Assembly: GCF_000328475.2 (NCBI RefSeq)
Contig: NC_026490.1
Coordinates: 372,001 to 436,000, forward strand
DNA: 64,000 bases
DNA from: Mycosarcoma maydis
Lineage: Eukaryota; Basidiomycota; Ustilaginomycetes; Ustilaginales
Direction: 5' to 3'
Each line of letters starts with the position of its first letter. Positions within the stretch are counted from its first letter, which is position 1. Shown piece after piece: positions 1 through 9,289 of this stretch. The position numbers and the translations under genes were made by a program. The notes beneath the pieces were generated by a model, which saw nothing but the letters and a program-made list of their open reading frames with translations, ran no database searches and was not told the DNA's origin.

Positions 1-231
1 CTGAGCCGTTTCGTGAGCAGCCTTGTTACCCACCGTCAATAAGATCGTATTCGCTTCTGCGTTGAGGAAGATGATACAACGTCGAAACCAAAAAAGAAAG
101 CAAGCAAGATTGTATCAGTAGGCAGACTCGACAGGTCAGGGCACGCCGAAGAAACAGTACCGAGTCGGCAGAGGAGAGAGAAAGCCTCGATCTGATTGGC
201 CTCATGAGCGACTCGTAGCTGAGCTCTATTC

Positions 232-735
232 ATGATTGGAGAGGATGCCGTATCTGACTCCATCAACCGGGCCGAGTCCAGCCAAGCTACCCGTGGCAGC
301 TGGCAGTCGTGCCAACCCGAGTCCAGCATCCAAGAGCCGATCGACACCATCGTCCACATCAAGCCAGCAAGCATGCGAGACTTCTCGGGCGCTGGCCACC
401 ATCCTCCTCAGTCCGACGACACGCCTTTTCCGTCTACCCGCAACCATCGAGACGAGTCAAACAGACAAGACGAGTCAAGCACTGTGCTGGAACGATGCCA
501 AGCGCTCGAATCAACCATTCGCAATCTCAGCGTTGAGATGCGCTCCTACTACCAAAGCATTGCCCAGTCGCTGCACTGGCTTGACGATGTGATCCCCAGC
601 ATCGACCCTGCAGCCGCTCCTGCCGCATCTGCGACAAAACCCCCTCTGGTGCCGTTCGAAACCTCCTCTCACAGAGGCGGAGGTGGTCCCAAACGAGATA
701 GGACGCTCACGACTGCAAAAGTCTTTCCGATATGA
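232..735 (+). CDS. Uncertain ORF, 167 residues, no recognised family
   Basis: An ATG-initiated open frame at the edge of the window. The predicted product is Ser/Pro/Ala-rich with one plausible helical stretch (around residues 85-120, heptad-like Leu/Ile spacing through ALESTIRNLSVEMRSYYQSI) and a basic Gly-rich tail. I recognise no domain. It could be the end of a real gene, a remnant in the repeat-rich flank, or chance. Two other frames over the same bases are also open, which lowers the value of the open frame as evidence. Confidence 0.22.
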   Translation: MIGEDAVSDSINRAESSQATRGSWQSCQPESSIQEPIDTIVHIKPASMRDFSGAGHHPPQSDDTPFPSTRNHRDESNRQDESSTVLERCQALESTIRNLSVEMRSYYQSIAQSLHWLDDVIPSIDPAAAPAASATKPPLVPFETSSHRGGGGPKRDRTLTTAKVFPI

Positions 736-945
736 GCTTCGTCATCGAATCGCGTGAATGGGCTTGCAGCCACGGGACCCTCTCCCGCCCTTTGAGGAAA
801 TCACCGCCATCCTTGCACGGCGTGCCTGTCCTGTGATTCATGATTCGACTGGTCGCAGAGGCCAGACACTTACACAGAGCTGGTCAAGTCGATCATTCGC
901 AGGCTTTGAAGCCGCGATCGATGCTCCAGCAAGCTGCTGACTTTG

Positions 946-1159
946 CCATTTGTAAATGACTCTCTTGCAACAGTCATGAGTACCTTCTCAAATCACAAAT
1001 CGTGAATTGCGGCTACGAACACTCACGAACTCACATCTTCCTGACTTTCCTTCACGTTGTCATCCCGGGATTCACGATTCGTGATTCGTGATTTGTTAAC
1101 TAACTTATAATCGTGAGTATAGCAGACAACTCACAACTCTCGACGACGTAGTTACCTTC
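946..1159. repeat. ANTCRTG heptamer-rich intergenic stretch
   Basis: No gene seen. Contains several heptamer words in both orientations, including the tandem/inverted cluster around 1069-1096 (ATTCACGATTCGTGATTCG), followed by ATCGTGAGT near 1111. It ends with CCTTC, the left target-site duplication of the solo LTR that follows. Confidence 0.7.
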
Positions 1160-1745
1160 TATTTAAATTTTTGGTGAATCTTTAGCGGGCGCTAGATGAT
1201 CGAAGTCTCCCTTTCCTTAGAGAGGCGAGTTGGGACTGAGTACTGAGTAGTGGTCGAGAATGGTTTGGAATGTATTTGGATAGTGTGAATTGGACAAGGG
1301 ACTAACTACAAAGTGTGAGCGTTCCCTCTGTATTTATGTACATGAGTTGACTGGAGTATCCCACATGAGCTTCTCCCTATACGTCAGCTCCTCATACAAC
1401 TGACTAGCTGTGGCCACAACTGGCCAGATGCGTGAGTCTGTTCTCCCTCAGGTTCTATCACTTGGTGCGAGTCGTGAGTCTGTAGCCAACGGCATATTCC
1501 CACAGTCGTCCAGCGACTTGTGTGAAATTACCAGGGCTTCTCGCTACCAGCGCTATGTTATGAACCGGGTAAAACTCTGGCGTTCTGAGACACCTACTCG
1601 TACCCGTCCAGTGACTGAGAGGGTTGCGGACATTCCGCGAGCTTACTCGTTCCCATCCGGTCACTCGTGTGTACCGTATGGGTAACTGCAAGGGCTGCAT
1701 GATTGTGGGCGATCAGACTAAACGCCAATCGCAGATATTCTAACA
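1160..1745 (-). repeat. Solo LTR 1, copia family of this window, reverse orientation
   Basis: On the minus strand it starts TGTTAGAATATC-like (complement GATATTCTAACA at 1734-1745) and ends at the TA corresponding to the LTR end of the full elements. It is flanked by perfect 5-bp duplications CCTTC (1155-1159 and 1746-1750), which fixes the LTR ends as TG...TA. It aligns with the young LTRs along its length but lacks their GC-rich 77-bp tandem array and has an extra stretch of about 50 bp (around 1615-1665). It carries a private 7-bp insertion GTGAGTC at 1474-1480. A solo LTR with intact TSD is the expected product of LTR-LTR recombination deleting a full element. Confidence 0.88.
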
Positions 1746-1750
1746 CCTTC

Positions 1751-2174
1751 AGTCGCTCTTTCTGTTCTCAGGCTGTCGAGATCAGAAAATTTACATTCGT
1801 GATTCTAATTCACGATTTACCATTTATGATTAATAATTTGGTTTGTACACCACTTATGGACCTCTAACCTGGGTAAGCAAACATACGTGGTTTCTATGTT
1901 GGTTAAGGGAAGTTGTGATGATCGTGAATCGTGAATGAAGAGAACTCGAGCGTCAGAGGAATAACAAATTGTGAATTGGAACAAAGCTTCAGTTAGACTC
2001 GTGACTCGTGACTGGACGATCATCATGAATCACGAATCTCAGATATTCGTGATCATGACGATCATGAACGTAGTGGTTATTTGGTTGTAAAGTTCAAGAA
2101 ATCAAAAATCACGAAATATATATCATAAATTGCCACAATCCTGAATCATCAAACAGATACCTGATAGTCATCCG
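1751..2174. repeat. Heptamer-rich AT-rich intergenic stretch
   Basis: No gene supported. Dense in the words TCGTGAAT, ACTCGTG, ATCATGA and their complements, for example the run ACTCGTGACTCGTGACTGG at about 1998-2016 (7-bp period) and inverted pairs around 2022-2070. It behaves like the 21.1-22.4 kb stretch on the other side of the retrotransposon block. Confidence 0.7.
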
Positions 2175-2197
2175 TCTCGTGTCTGGTGTCTGTGAGT
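2173..2197 (+). repeat. Left copy of a 25-bp direct repeat flanking copia element 1
   Basis: Bases 2173-2197 recur at 8458-8482 with one mismatch (G/A at the second base). The left copy abuts the first base of LTR-a and the right copy abuts the last base of LTR-b, which is the geometry of a target duplication, but 25 bp is far longer than the 5 bp used by this family elsewhere in the window. Confidence 0.75.
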
Positions 2198-2950
2198 TGT
2201 TAGAATATCTACGATTGGCGTTTAGTCTGATCGCCCACAATCATGCAACCCTTGCAGTAACCTAACCGGTATACACGAGTGACCGGACGGGAACGAGTAG
2301 GTGTCTCAGTACGCGCGCTATACGCGCGCGACACGCACTCAATACACCAGCGGTACGTCCGCGGTACGCGTGCGATACACTCGCAGTACGCGCGCCATAC
2401 GCGCGCGACACGCGCTCAATGCACCCGCAGTACGTCCGCGGTACGCGTGCGATACACTCGCAGTACGCGCGCCACACGCGCGCGACACGCGCTCAATGCA
2501 CCCGCAGTACGACCGCGGTACGCGCGCAAGTATAGTAACTCGCCAGAGTTTCCCCGCTTCACAACATAGCGCTGGTAGCGAGAAGCCCAGAGTAGATTCA
2601 CACAAGTCGCTGGACGACTGTGGGAACACGCCGTTGGCTACAGACTCGTACCAAGTGGAAGAACCTGAGGGAGAACAGACTCATGCATCTGGCCAGTTGT
2701 GGCCACAGCTAGTCAGTTGTATGAGGAGCTGACGTATAGGGAGAAGCTCATGTAGGATACTCCAGTCGACTCATGTACATAAATACAGAGGGAACGCTCA
2801 CACTTTGTAGTTAGTCCCTTGTCCAATTCACACTATCCAAATACATCCCAAACCATTCTCGACCCTACTCAGTCCCAACTCGCCTCTCTAAGGAAAGGGA
2901 GACTTCGATCATCCAGCGCCCGCTAAGGATTCACCAAGAATATTGAAATA
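2198..2950 (+). repeat. LTR-a (5' LTR of copia element 1), 753 bp
   Basis: Begins TGTTAGAATATC and ends ...TTGAAATA, directly followed by the primer-binding site. Bases about 2307-2529 are a GC-rich tandem array of three 77-bp units, strongly self-complementary (ACGCGCGC / GCGCGCGT). A TATA-like TACATAAATACA lies near 2772, probably the promoter element of the U3 region, about 50 bp before a pyrimidine-rich start region. Confidence 0.9.
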
Positions 2951-2962
2951 GGTTATGAGCCC
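2951..2962 (+). other. Primer-binding site, internal half of initiator tRNA-Met; overlaps gag start
   Basis: GGTTATGAGCCC immediately follows the LTR. It is the complement of GGGCTCATAACC, the anticodon stem-loop of eukaryotic initiator tRNA-Met, which is the half-tRNA priming mode established for Drosophila copia. The ATG at 2955-2957 inside it is also the first in-frame ATG of gag, so the CAU anticodon pairs with the gag start codon. Identical sites occur in elements 2 and 3. Confidence 0.8.
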
Positions 2963-5900
2963 AATCAATGATCAAGACCTTGCCTTCTCCTCTATGAGGG
3001 TTGGACTACCCAAACGGCTGATGTCCTCGGAGGACTACTTCGAATGGGCGACCTCGATGCAAAATGTCCTTTCGTGCAAAAACGCGAACTTATGGTTCAT
3101 CATCGAGGGACGACTCGTCAAACCCGAGGAACATCTGGGTGAGGGAGACCTTAAGGAAGTGAAGCTCGGCAACAAATTCCCTACTAAGGATATCGCCGAG
3201 TACTATCGAGCTGACGTGGAAGCACGCAGCATACTCCTCAACTCCCTGGACCCGCCCAACAAGCCCTGGTCGATACGTCAACTACTGCTCGNNNNNNNNN
3301 NNNNNNNNNNNNNNNNNNNNNNNNNNNNNNNNNNNNNNNNNNNNNNNNNNNNNNNNNNNNNNNNNNNNNNNNNNNNNNNNNNNNNNNNNNNAAAAAGGGC
3401 AAAGACAAATTCTGCACAAACTGCAAGAGGGATAACCATAACCTCGAAGACTGCTTCATGAAGGAGGTCCCAAACACAAGGATCGCACCGAGAAGCAAAA
3501 GCAGAAGAAAACCAAGAAAGTGACGGGAAACCTGGCACAAGTCGACTCCGACGAGATGAATCTGTGTCTCCACGTGTCCACACCCGATGACAACGTCGCT
3601 CCCCAAAATGAAACCTGGATCATTGACTCTGGCGCAAGCCGACACATGACCGGCGACAAGACCCTCTTCTCGACGTACGGACCATCTCCTGTCCAGGAGG
3701 TATTCGTCGCTGACAACAGAGGAGTTCCGGTTGCTGGCATGGGCAACGTCAGACTGGTGATGAGTAACTCGAAGGGATCGCGGAAGTCGATTACACTTCA
3801 AGATGTCCTCCACGTTCCAGGACTTGGGAACAATCTCTTCTCTACACCACAGGTGCAACGCCTCGGTGGAAGCATCAACTTCACCAAGAAAACGGTCGAA
3901 ATCTTCGACAAAAAGGGTCGACTGGCCCTGAGGGGCAAACGCCGTGGAGATGTGAACTACCTGCTAGTGGAAGGAACTACCACCGCAGCAGCCAAACTCG
4001 TTACTAGCGAGAAAGCCTTGGACCAAGCCAAACTCTGGCACCAACGGCTAGGCCACCTCCACATGCAGGCCACGCTCAAGACAGCATCGCTTACCGACGG
4101 CATGAACCTAAAGGCTATGTCGGGCCCCTCTGTCGGGAACAACTGCGAAACCTGCATCAAGTCGAAGCATAGGCACGCACCGATCAAGAGCCGTGGACCC
4201 AAGACAACTCGACCACTCGAGCTAGTTCACATGGATCTTGCGGGGCCTCTGCCGGAAGGCTTATCCAAAGAGAAATATTACCTACTCATGGTGGACGATT
4301 GCACGGAGATACTGCTTCGGGGCGGCACTGATCTATAAGTCATCAGCCTTCCAAGCATTCCGAACCATCGATCGATGGACCCAAACGCAACTGGGAAAGC
4401 GTATCTGCCGAGTCCGAACGGACAATGGTGGTGAATTCTTGAGCAGAGAGTTCTCGAACTACCTCAATCACCGAGGTATAGGACGAGAGGTCACTCCAAG
4501 ATTCACACCACAATCCAACGGTCTCGTGGAGCGCACTAACCAGATTGTCAAGGATTATATTCGGTGCATGCTAGAAGAAGCAAACTTGACTACCCAGTAC
4601 TGGCCATTCGCCTTCAGTCACGGGCTGAAGCTTCGAAACATGTCGGCCACCAGCACGGATTCTTCCAAGACACCTCATGAAGGAATGCATGGCAAACGCC
4701 AGGATCTTCAAGGCCTCCGGGTCTTTGGGTGTAAAGCATGGGCACGCGTACCTGACGAACTCCGCAAATCCCTGGATCCCATCAGTCTGTTGAATGCATA
4801 CACCCTGGGACATGTTAGCAATAACCACCCTTACATATACAGACTCATGGACGTAGAAACCGGGCCAGATCTTCACAAGTCGGCACGTCATCTTCCGGGA
4901 GAACGAGCGGATTCGGCGAAAATCTGAAGCCCCCTTCGAGGAACTTTCAGATGATGAAACTGGAACCACGGGAAACAATCTCCCGAGGCCAGGATTACCG
5001 GCCCCAGGTCCGCTCATCGCTGAACATCCTCAAGGACTTCCCCATCGTCCGAAGAACCCAGTCAACCAGTGGGAGCCACCAACTACCCTCATCTCGCCTC
5101 AATAGAGGAAGCGCAATTAGCAGATACTACCGAGAGCGGTGATTCACTGGAGAGTCCAACTCAACAACTTGTTCCTTCAGCAGAATCCACAGATGACGAA
5201 TTCCATGAACCGATCAACCTTATTCCCTCAAGAAGGCGACCTCAAGACATCCGAGGCCGGGACTCCCCATCGCGGCATCAAGAAATAGATGACGAGTCCG
5301 ATGACTCTCTCGCTCTTACTCCCGACTCCTCACCAAACAGTGGGAGGAGATACAACAACAGTGGGAGATACAAGAACAGTGGGAGACAAAAACAACGCAA
5401 ACGAGAGCACGGGTGACGAGTCACGTTACAACCTTAGGGCAAGGCCCCACAGACTTGGCGATTACGCCCGGCACGTGACAACAAATCTTTCAAAGCCACC
5501 GGCCACCCTGAAACAAGCTCGCATGCGCGCCGACTGGCCCCTATGGGAAGGTGCCATCCAGGCAGAACTCAAAAGTCATGAATCCAACAAGACTTGGACC
5601 CTCGTAGACCACCCACAAAACAAAGCCACCAATGTGGTCAGCTGCAAATGGGTATTCGCCATCAAGAAAAAGGCCGATGGATCTCTCGACAAATACAAGG
5701 CACGACTCGTCGCACGAGGCTTCACACAGCGATACGGATACGACTACGACGAAACCTTCTCTCCAGTAGTAAAGGCCACCACGTTACGCATCCTCATCGG
5801 CCTCGCCGCGGCATTCGACTGGAAGATTGTTTCATTGGGACGCAGTCACTGCTTTCTTAAAACGGACGCCCTATCGGCAGAAGTATACATGACGATGCCT

Positions 5901-7142
5901 CCCGGTCACGAAGTACCCGGGAAGGTCTGCTTCCTGAACAAAGCCATCTACGGTCTCAAGCAAGCCGGCCGCGAATGGTACCTCTTCGCTACGAAGGTAC
6001 TCGAACAGCTCGGATTCACGAAACTGCAAGAAGACCACTGCCTCTTTCATTCCAAGAAGGCCGGACGACAGATCTTACTTGCATTATACGTCGATGACCT
6101 CGTCGCTGCGTCACCAAAAGCATCGGAACTCGCCTGGCTCCACACCGAAATCCAAACTCATTTTAAAATCACAGATCAGGGCGATTTATCTTCTGTGCTC
6201 AACGTCAGCGTGTCGAAATCTACCAATTCCACTTCCCTAGGCCAACCTGGTTACATCCAAAAGATCCTCGATCGTTTCCAGATGCTCGAAGCGAAACCCG
6301 CCTTCACACCATTACCCGCCACTGGCATTGCTCATCCCGAAAACCCCGAGCACTGCTCCGTCGCGGACAAGGAACTCTTCCAACAGCTCGTAGGCTCTGT
6401 CAACTACCTGGCTTGCTACACTCGACCAGATGTGGCATACGCGGTACAAGCTCTCAGCCGCTATTTAGCTCAACCGACGATCCACGCACTCTCTGCTGGA
6501 AAACACCTTCTCCGTTACCTCAAGACTACGCAGGACTATCGCCTCCGGTTCCCCAAACTAGCGAGTGGGAGGAATCTGACCCTAGAGGTCTTCACGGACG
6601 CTGATTTTGCAAACCAGAAGGCGATTTACTCTCACCAATCAAGAGTTAACCACCCAAAAACAAGATCGTCATACCGGTCGACACAACAAACACCCCTCGC
6701 AAAAGCGTCACAGGAATGATCTTCCTAATGAACGGTTCCCCAATCAGCTGGCTATCCAAACAACAACCTATCATCGCAACCTCAACACAAATGGCTGAAT
6801 ATATCGCGGCCGCGGAAGGCGCGATAGAAGCGTTGTGGATCAGAAGCCTGTTTCATTCCCTTCAACTTCGAGGAAAAGAAGCAATACCTCACTACATTGA
6901 CAACCAGGCAGCGATCCAGCTATGCAAGAACCCCGGTACTTCACAAGGCTACAAAGCACATCGACATCATCTACCACAAGATACGCGAATTGGCCGCCGT
7001 CGGTGTTATCAACATCGAATATACCGAGTCAGGGGAGCAACGAGCGGATGCGCTCACAAAGACGCTCAACCGTCAGCAGATCGAAAAGTTCTGCAAGGAG
7101 ATTGGCCTGAAAGACAGGTCCAACGAGAAATCCTCTCAATAA
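2955..7142 (+). pseudogene. Copia gag-pol, element 1, frame-broken and gapped
   Basis: A single gag-pol polyprotein in the ancestral state, as shown by element 3, where one frame runs from gag through the protease. Gag starts MSPINDQDL. A one-base deletion near 3248 (relative to element 2) shifts frame before the gap at 3292-3391. After it come the protease motif IDSGAS (about 3622), the integrase zinc-binding HHCC region (WHQRLGHLH ... CETCIKSKH, 4036-4170), the integrase catalytic region (HMDLAGPLPE, RTDNGGEF, GLVERTNQ, 4220-4560), reverse transcriptase ([14 protein letters not shown] about 5695, YVDDL about 6087) and RNase H (FTDADFA about 6591, ending QRADALTKTLN near 7060). Frame breaks include the integrase (near 4305), the linker (4790-5420) and near 6640. 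Not functional as assembled. Confidence 0.88.
3292..3391. other. Assembly gap (100 N) inside gag of element 1
   Basis: Exactly 100 N, the usual placeholder for unknown size. Aligning the flanks to element 2 (ACTGCTCG ends at 9619, AAAAAGGGC starts at 10038) predicts about 418 missing bases, covering the C-terminal half of gag up to the zinc knuckle. Confidence 0.97.
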
Positions 7143-7782
7143 ACTCCATGACGGAAACATCTGCCTTTCACAACCTTCAATTCGCCCTCGCTGAACGCGT
7201 GCGAAAACTAGGCAGATCGATACAACAGAAAGCCTGTTGGCCGCAGCTTTCGACCTGATGGGTTTGGATCATCCAAAGAAGGTCCCATCAAGGTTCAAGG
7301 ACTTGCAAAAGGACTGGAAACCCAACTGACACAGTGGTATCCACAAAAGTCACCATGCACACTTCCTGATTCTCCCTCCACTGGAGGATAACGAGAACGA
7401 ATACATGATGTATTCAGGGAACAAAACCTCACGCGTCGCTAAAAACGAGCTGTGAGAGTTCCCAAACCACGAGCATCATGTAGGTTTCGCAGGACCACGG
7501 AGCAGTCAAGTAGTCAACGAAAGCTCACCGAACGAAGCTTCAACGAGGGCCCACCTAGAGGAAAGATTCGCTGGAAAGAGCCGCAGCGCACCTCAAATGC
7601 CCCAGACACTTACACTTCGATCCGTAAGAGGACACGGCGCACACACCTTCCAAACTTGGACAGGAAAGTTTTACGCCGCACACATCAAGACAGAGAGCAA
7701 CATGGCGCGATCCCCACCGAGTGGGAGCGTCAGTGTCTCTGCGATTCATGATTGAATCACTCAAACACCATTCGAGTGGGAG

Positions 7783-8457
7783 TGTTAGAATATCTACGAT
7801 TGGCGTTTAGTCTGATCGCCCACAATCATGCAACCCTTGCAGTAACCTAACCGGTATACACGAGTGACCGGACGGGAACGAGTAGGTGTCTCAGTACGCG
7901 CGCTATACGCGCGCGATACGCACTCAATACACCAGCGGTACGTCCGCGGTACGCGTGCGATACACTCGCAGTACGCGCGCCATACGCGCGCGACACGCGC
8001 TCAATGCACCCGCAGTACGACCGCGGTACGCGCGCAAGTATAGTAACTCGCCAGAGTTTCCCCGCTTCACAACATAGCGCTGGTAGCGAGAAGCCCAGAG
8101 TAGAGTCACACAAGTCGCTGGACGACTGTGGGAACACGCCGTTGGCTACAGACTCGTACCAAGTGGAAGAACCTGAGGGAGAACAGACTCATGCATCTGG
8201 CCAGTTGTGGCCACAGCTAGTCAGTTGTATGAGGAGCTGACGTATAGGGAGAAGCTCATGTAGGATACTCCAGTCGACTCATGTACATAAATACAGAGGG
8301 AACGCTCACACTTTGTAGTTAGTCCCTCGTCCAATTCACACTATCCAAATACATCCCAAACCATTCTCGACCCTACTCAGTCCCAACTCGCCTCTCTAAG
8401 GAAAGGGAGACTTCGATCATCCAGCGCCCGCTAAGGATTCACCGCGAATATTGAATA
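7783..8457 (+). repeat. LTR-b (3' LTR of copia element 1), 675 bp
   Basis: TGTTAGAATATC ... ATATTGAATA. Contains two, not three, copies of the 77-bp GC-rich unit (about 7892-8036). Essentially identical to LTR-c and LTR-e by eye. Preceded by the purine tract GAGTGGGAG. Confidence 0.9.
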
Positions 8458-8482
8458 CATCTCGTGTCTGGTGTCTGTGAGT
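8458..8482 (+). repeat. Right copy of the 25-bp direct repeat flanking element 1
   Basis: Matches 2173-2197 at 24 of 25 bases. It contains TCTGGTGTCTG, a 4-bp word duplicated around GTG, the same form as the heptamers elsewhere in this window. Confidence 0.75.
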
Positions 8483-8544
8483 CATGAGTTTCTAATCATA
8501 AATCCGCCCCGCAAGAATTTATGTTCCAGAGTCACGATTCACGA

Positions 8545-8602
8545 GTCACGTCGTGAAAGAAGGAAAAGTCGACCTAGGAACCAACCCGGGGACCACCCTG
8601 AG
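8545..8602 (+). repeat. Repeat X, copy 1, left half (split by the copia tandem)
   Basis: From the TCACGTCGTGAAAG stretch through CCTAGGAACCAACCCGG to CCCTGAG. With 21027-21092 it forms one unit of about 120 bp that aligns with an unsplit second copy at 22376-22491, so that copy acts as an empty-site reference for the copia insertion. Family unknown to me. No coding potential seen. Confidence 0.7.
8598..8602. other. Target-site duplication CTGAG, left
   Basis: CTGAG directly before LTR-c; the same five bases (21027-21031) directly follow LTR-e. This marks 8603-21026 as one insertion event at this site. Confidence 0.85.
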
Positions 8603-9277
8603 TGTTAGAATATCTACGATTGGCGTTTAGTCTGATCGCCCACAATCATGCAACCCTTGCAGTAACCTAACCGGTATACACGAGTGACCGGACGGGAACG
8701 AGTAGGTGTCTCAGTACGCGCGCTATACGCGCGCGATACGCACTCAATACACCAGCGGTACGTCCGCGGTACGCGTGCGATACACTCGCAGTACGCGCGC
8801 CATACGCGCGCGACACGCGCTCAATGCACCCGCAGTACGACCGCGGTACGCGCGCAAGTATAGTAACTCGCCAGAGTTTCCCCGCTTCACAACATAGCGC
8901 TGGTAGCGAGAAGCCCAGAGTAGAGTCACACAAGTCGCTGGACGACTGTGGGAACACGCCGTTGGCTACAGACTCGTACCAAGTGGAAGAACCTGAGGGA
9001 GAACAGACTCATGCATCTGGCCAGTTGTGGCCACAGCTAGTCAGTTGTATGAGGAGCTGACGTATAGGGAGAAGCTCATGTAGGATACTCCAGTCGACTC
9101 ATGTACATAAATACAGAGGGAACGCTCACACTTTGTAGTTAGTCCCTCGTCCAATTCACACTATCCAAATACATCCCAAACCATTCTCGACCCTACTCAG
9201 TCCCAACTCGCCTCTCTAAGGAAAGGGAGACTTCGATCATCCAGCGCCCGCTAAGGATTCACCGCGAATATTGAATA
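8603..9277 (+). repeat. LTR-c, 675 bp
   Basis: 5' LTR of the tandem array, two 77-bp units (about 8712-8856), ending ATATTGAATA just before the primer-binding site at 9278-9289. The 145 bp between LTR-b and LTR-c hold the 25-bp repeat, heptamer words and half of Repeat X, but no gene. Confidence 0.9.
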
Positions 9278-9289
9278 GGTTATGAGCCC
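9278..9289 (+). other. Primer-binding site of element 2, overlapping gag ATG
   Basis: GGTTATGAGCCC, identical to that of element 1. The gag ATG is at 9282-9284. Confidence 0.8.

Larger units (their letters stand above)
2198..8457 (+). mobile_element. Copia element 1 (LTR-a, gag-pol, LTR-b; contains assembly gap)
   Basis: Ty1/copia LTR retrotransposon in plus orientation: 5' LTR 2198-2950, primer-binding site 2951-2962, gag-pol 2955-7142, a 640-bp 3' non-pol stretch, polypurine tract GAGTGGGAG just before the 3' LTR, and 3' LTR 7783-8457. Domain order gag, protease, integrase, reverse transcriptase, RNase H defines the copia (Pseudoviridae-type) lineage. It has no simple 5-bp TSD but a 25-bp direct repeat around it. 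The 5' LTR has three copies of a 77-bp internal unit and the 3' LTR has two. The reading frame is broken in several places and by a 100-N gap. Confidence 0.92.

Noticed and set aside
2262..2732. Open frames (71-143 codons) over the LTR GC-rich arrays, repeated in each LTR
   Set aside because: Arg/Ala/Tyr/Thr-rich translations of a 77-bp tandem repeat whose length is nearly frame-neutral. They occur on both strands and in several frames.
3955..4205. Minus-strand open frames antisense to copia integrase and gag
   Set aside because: Shadows of the pol coding frame, repeated with it in each element copy.
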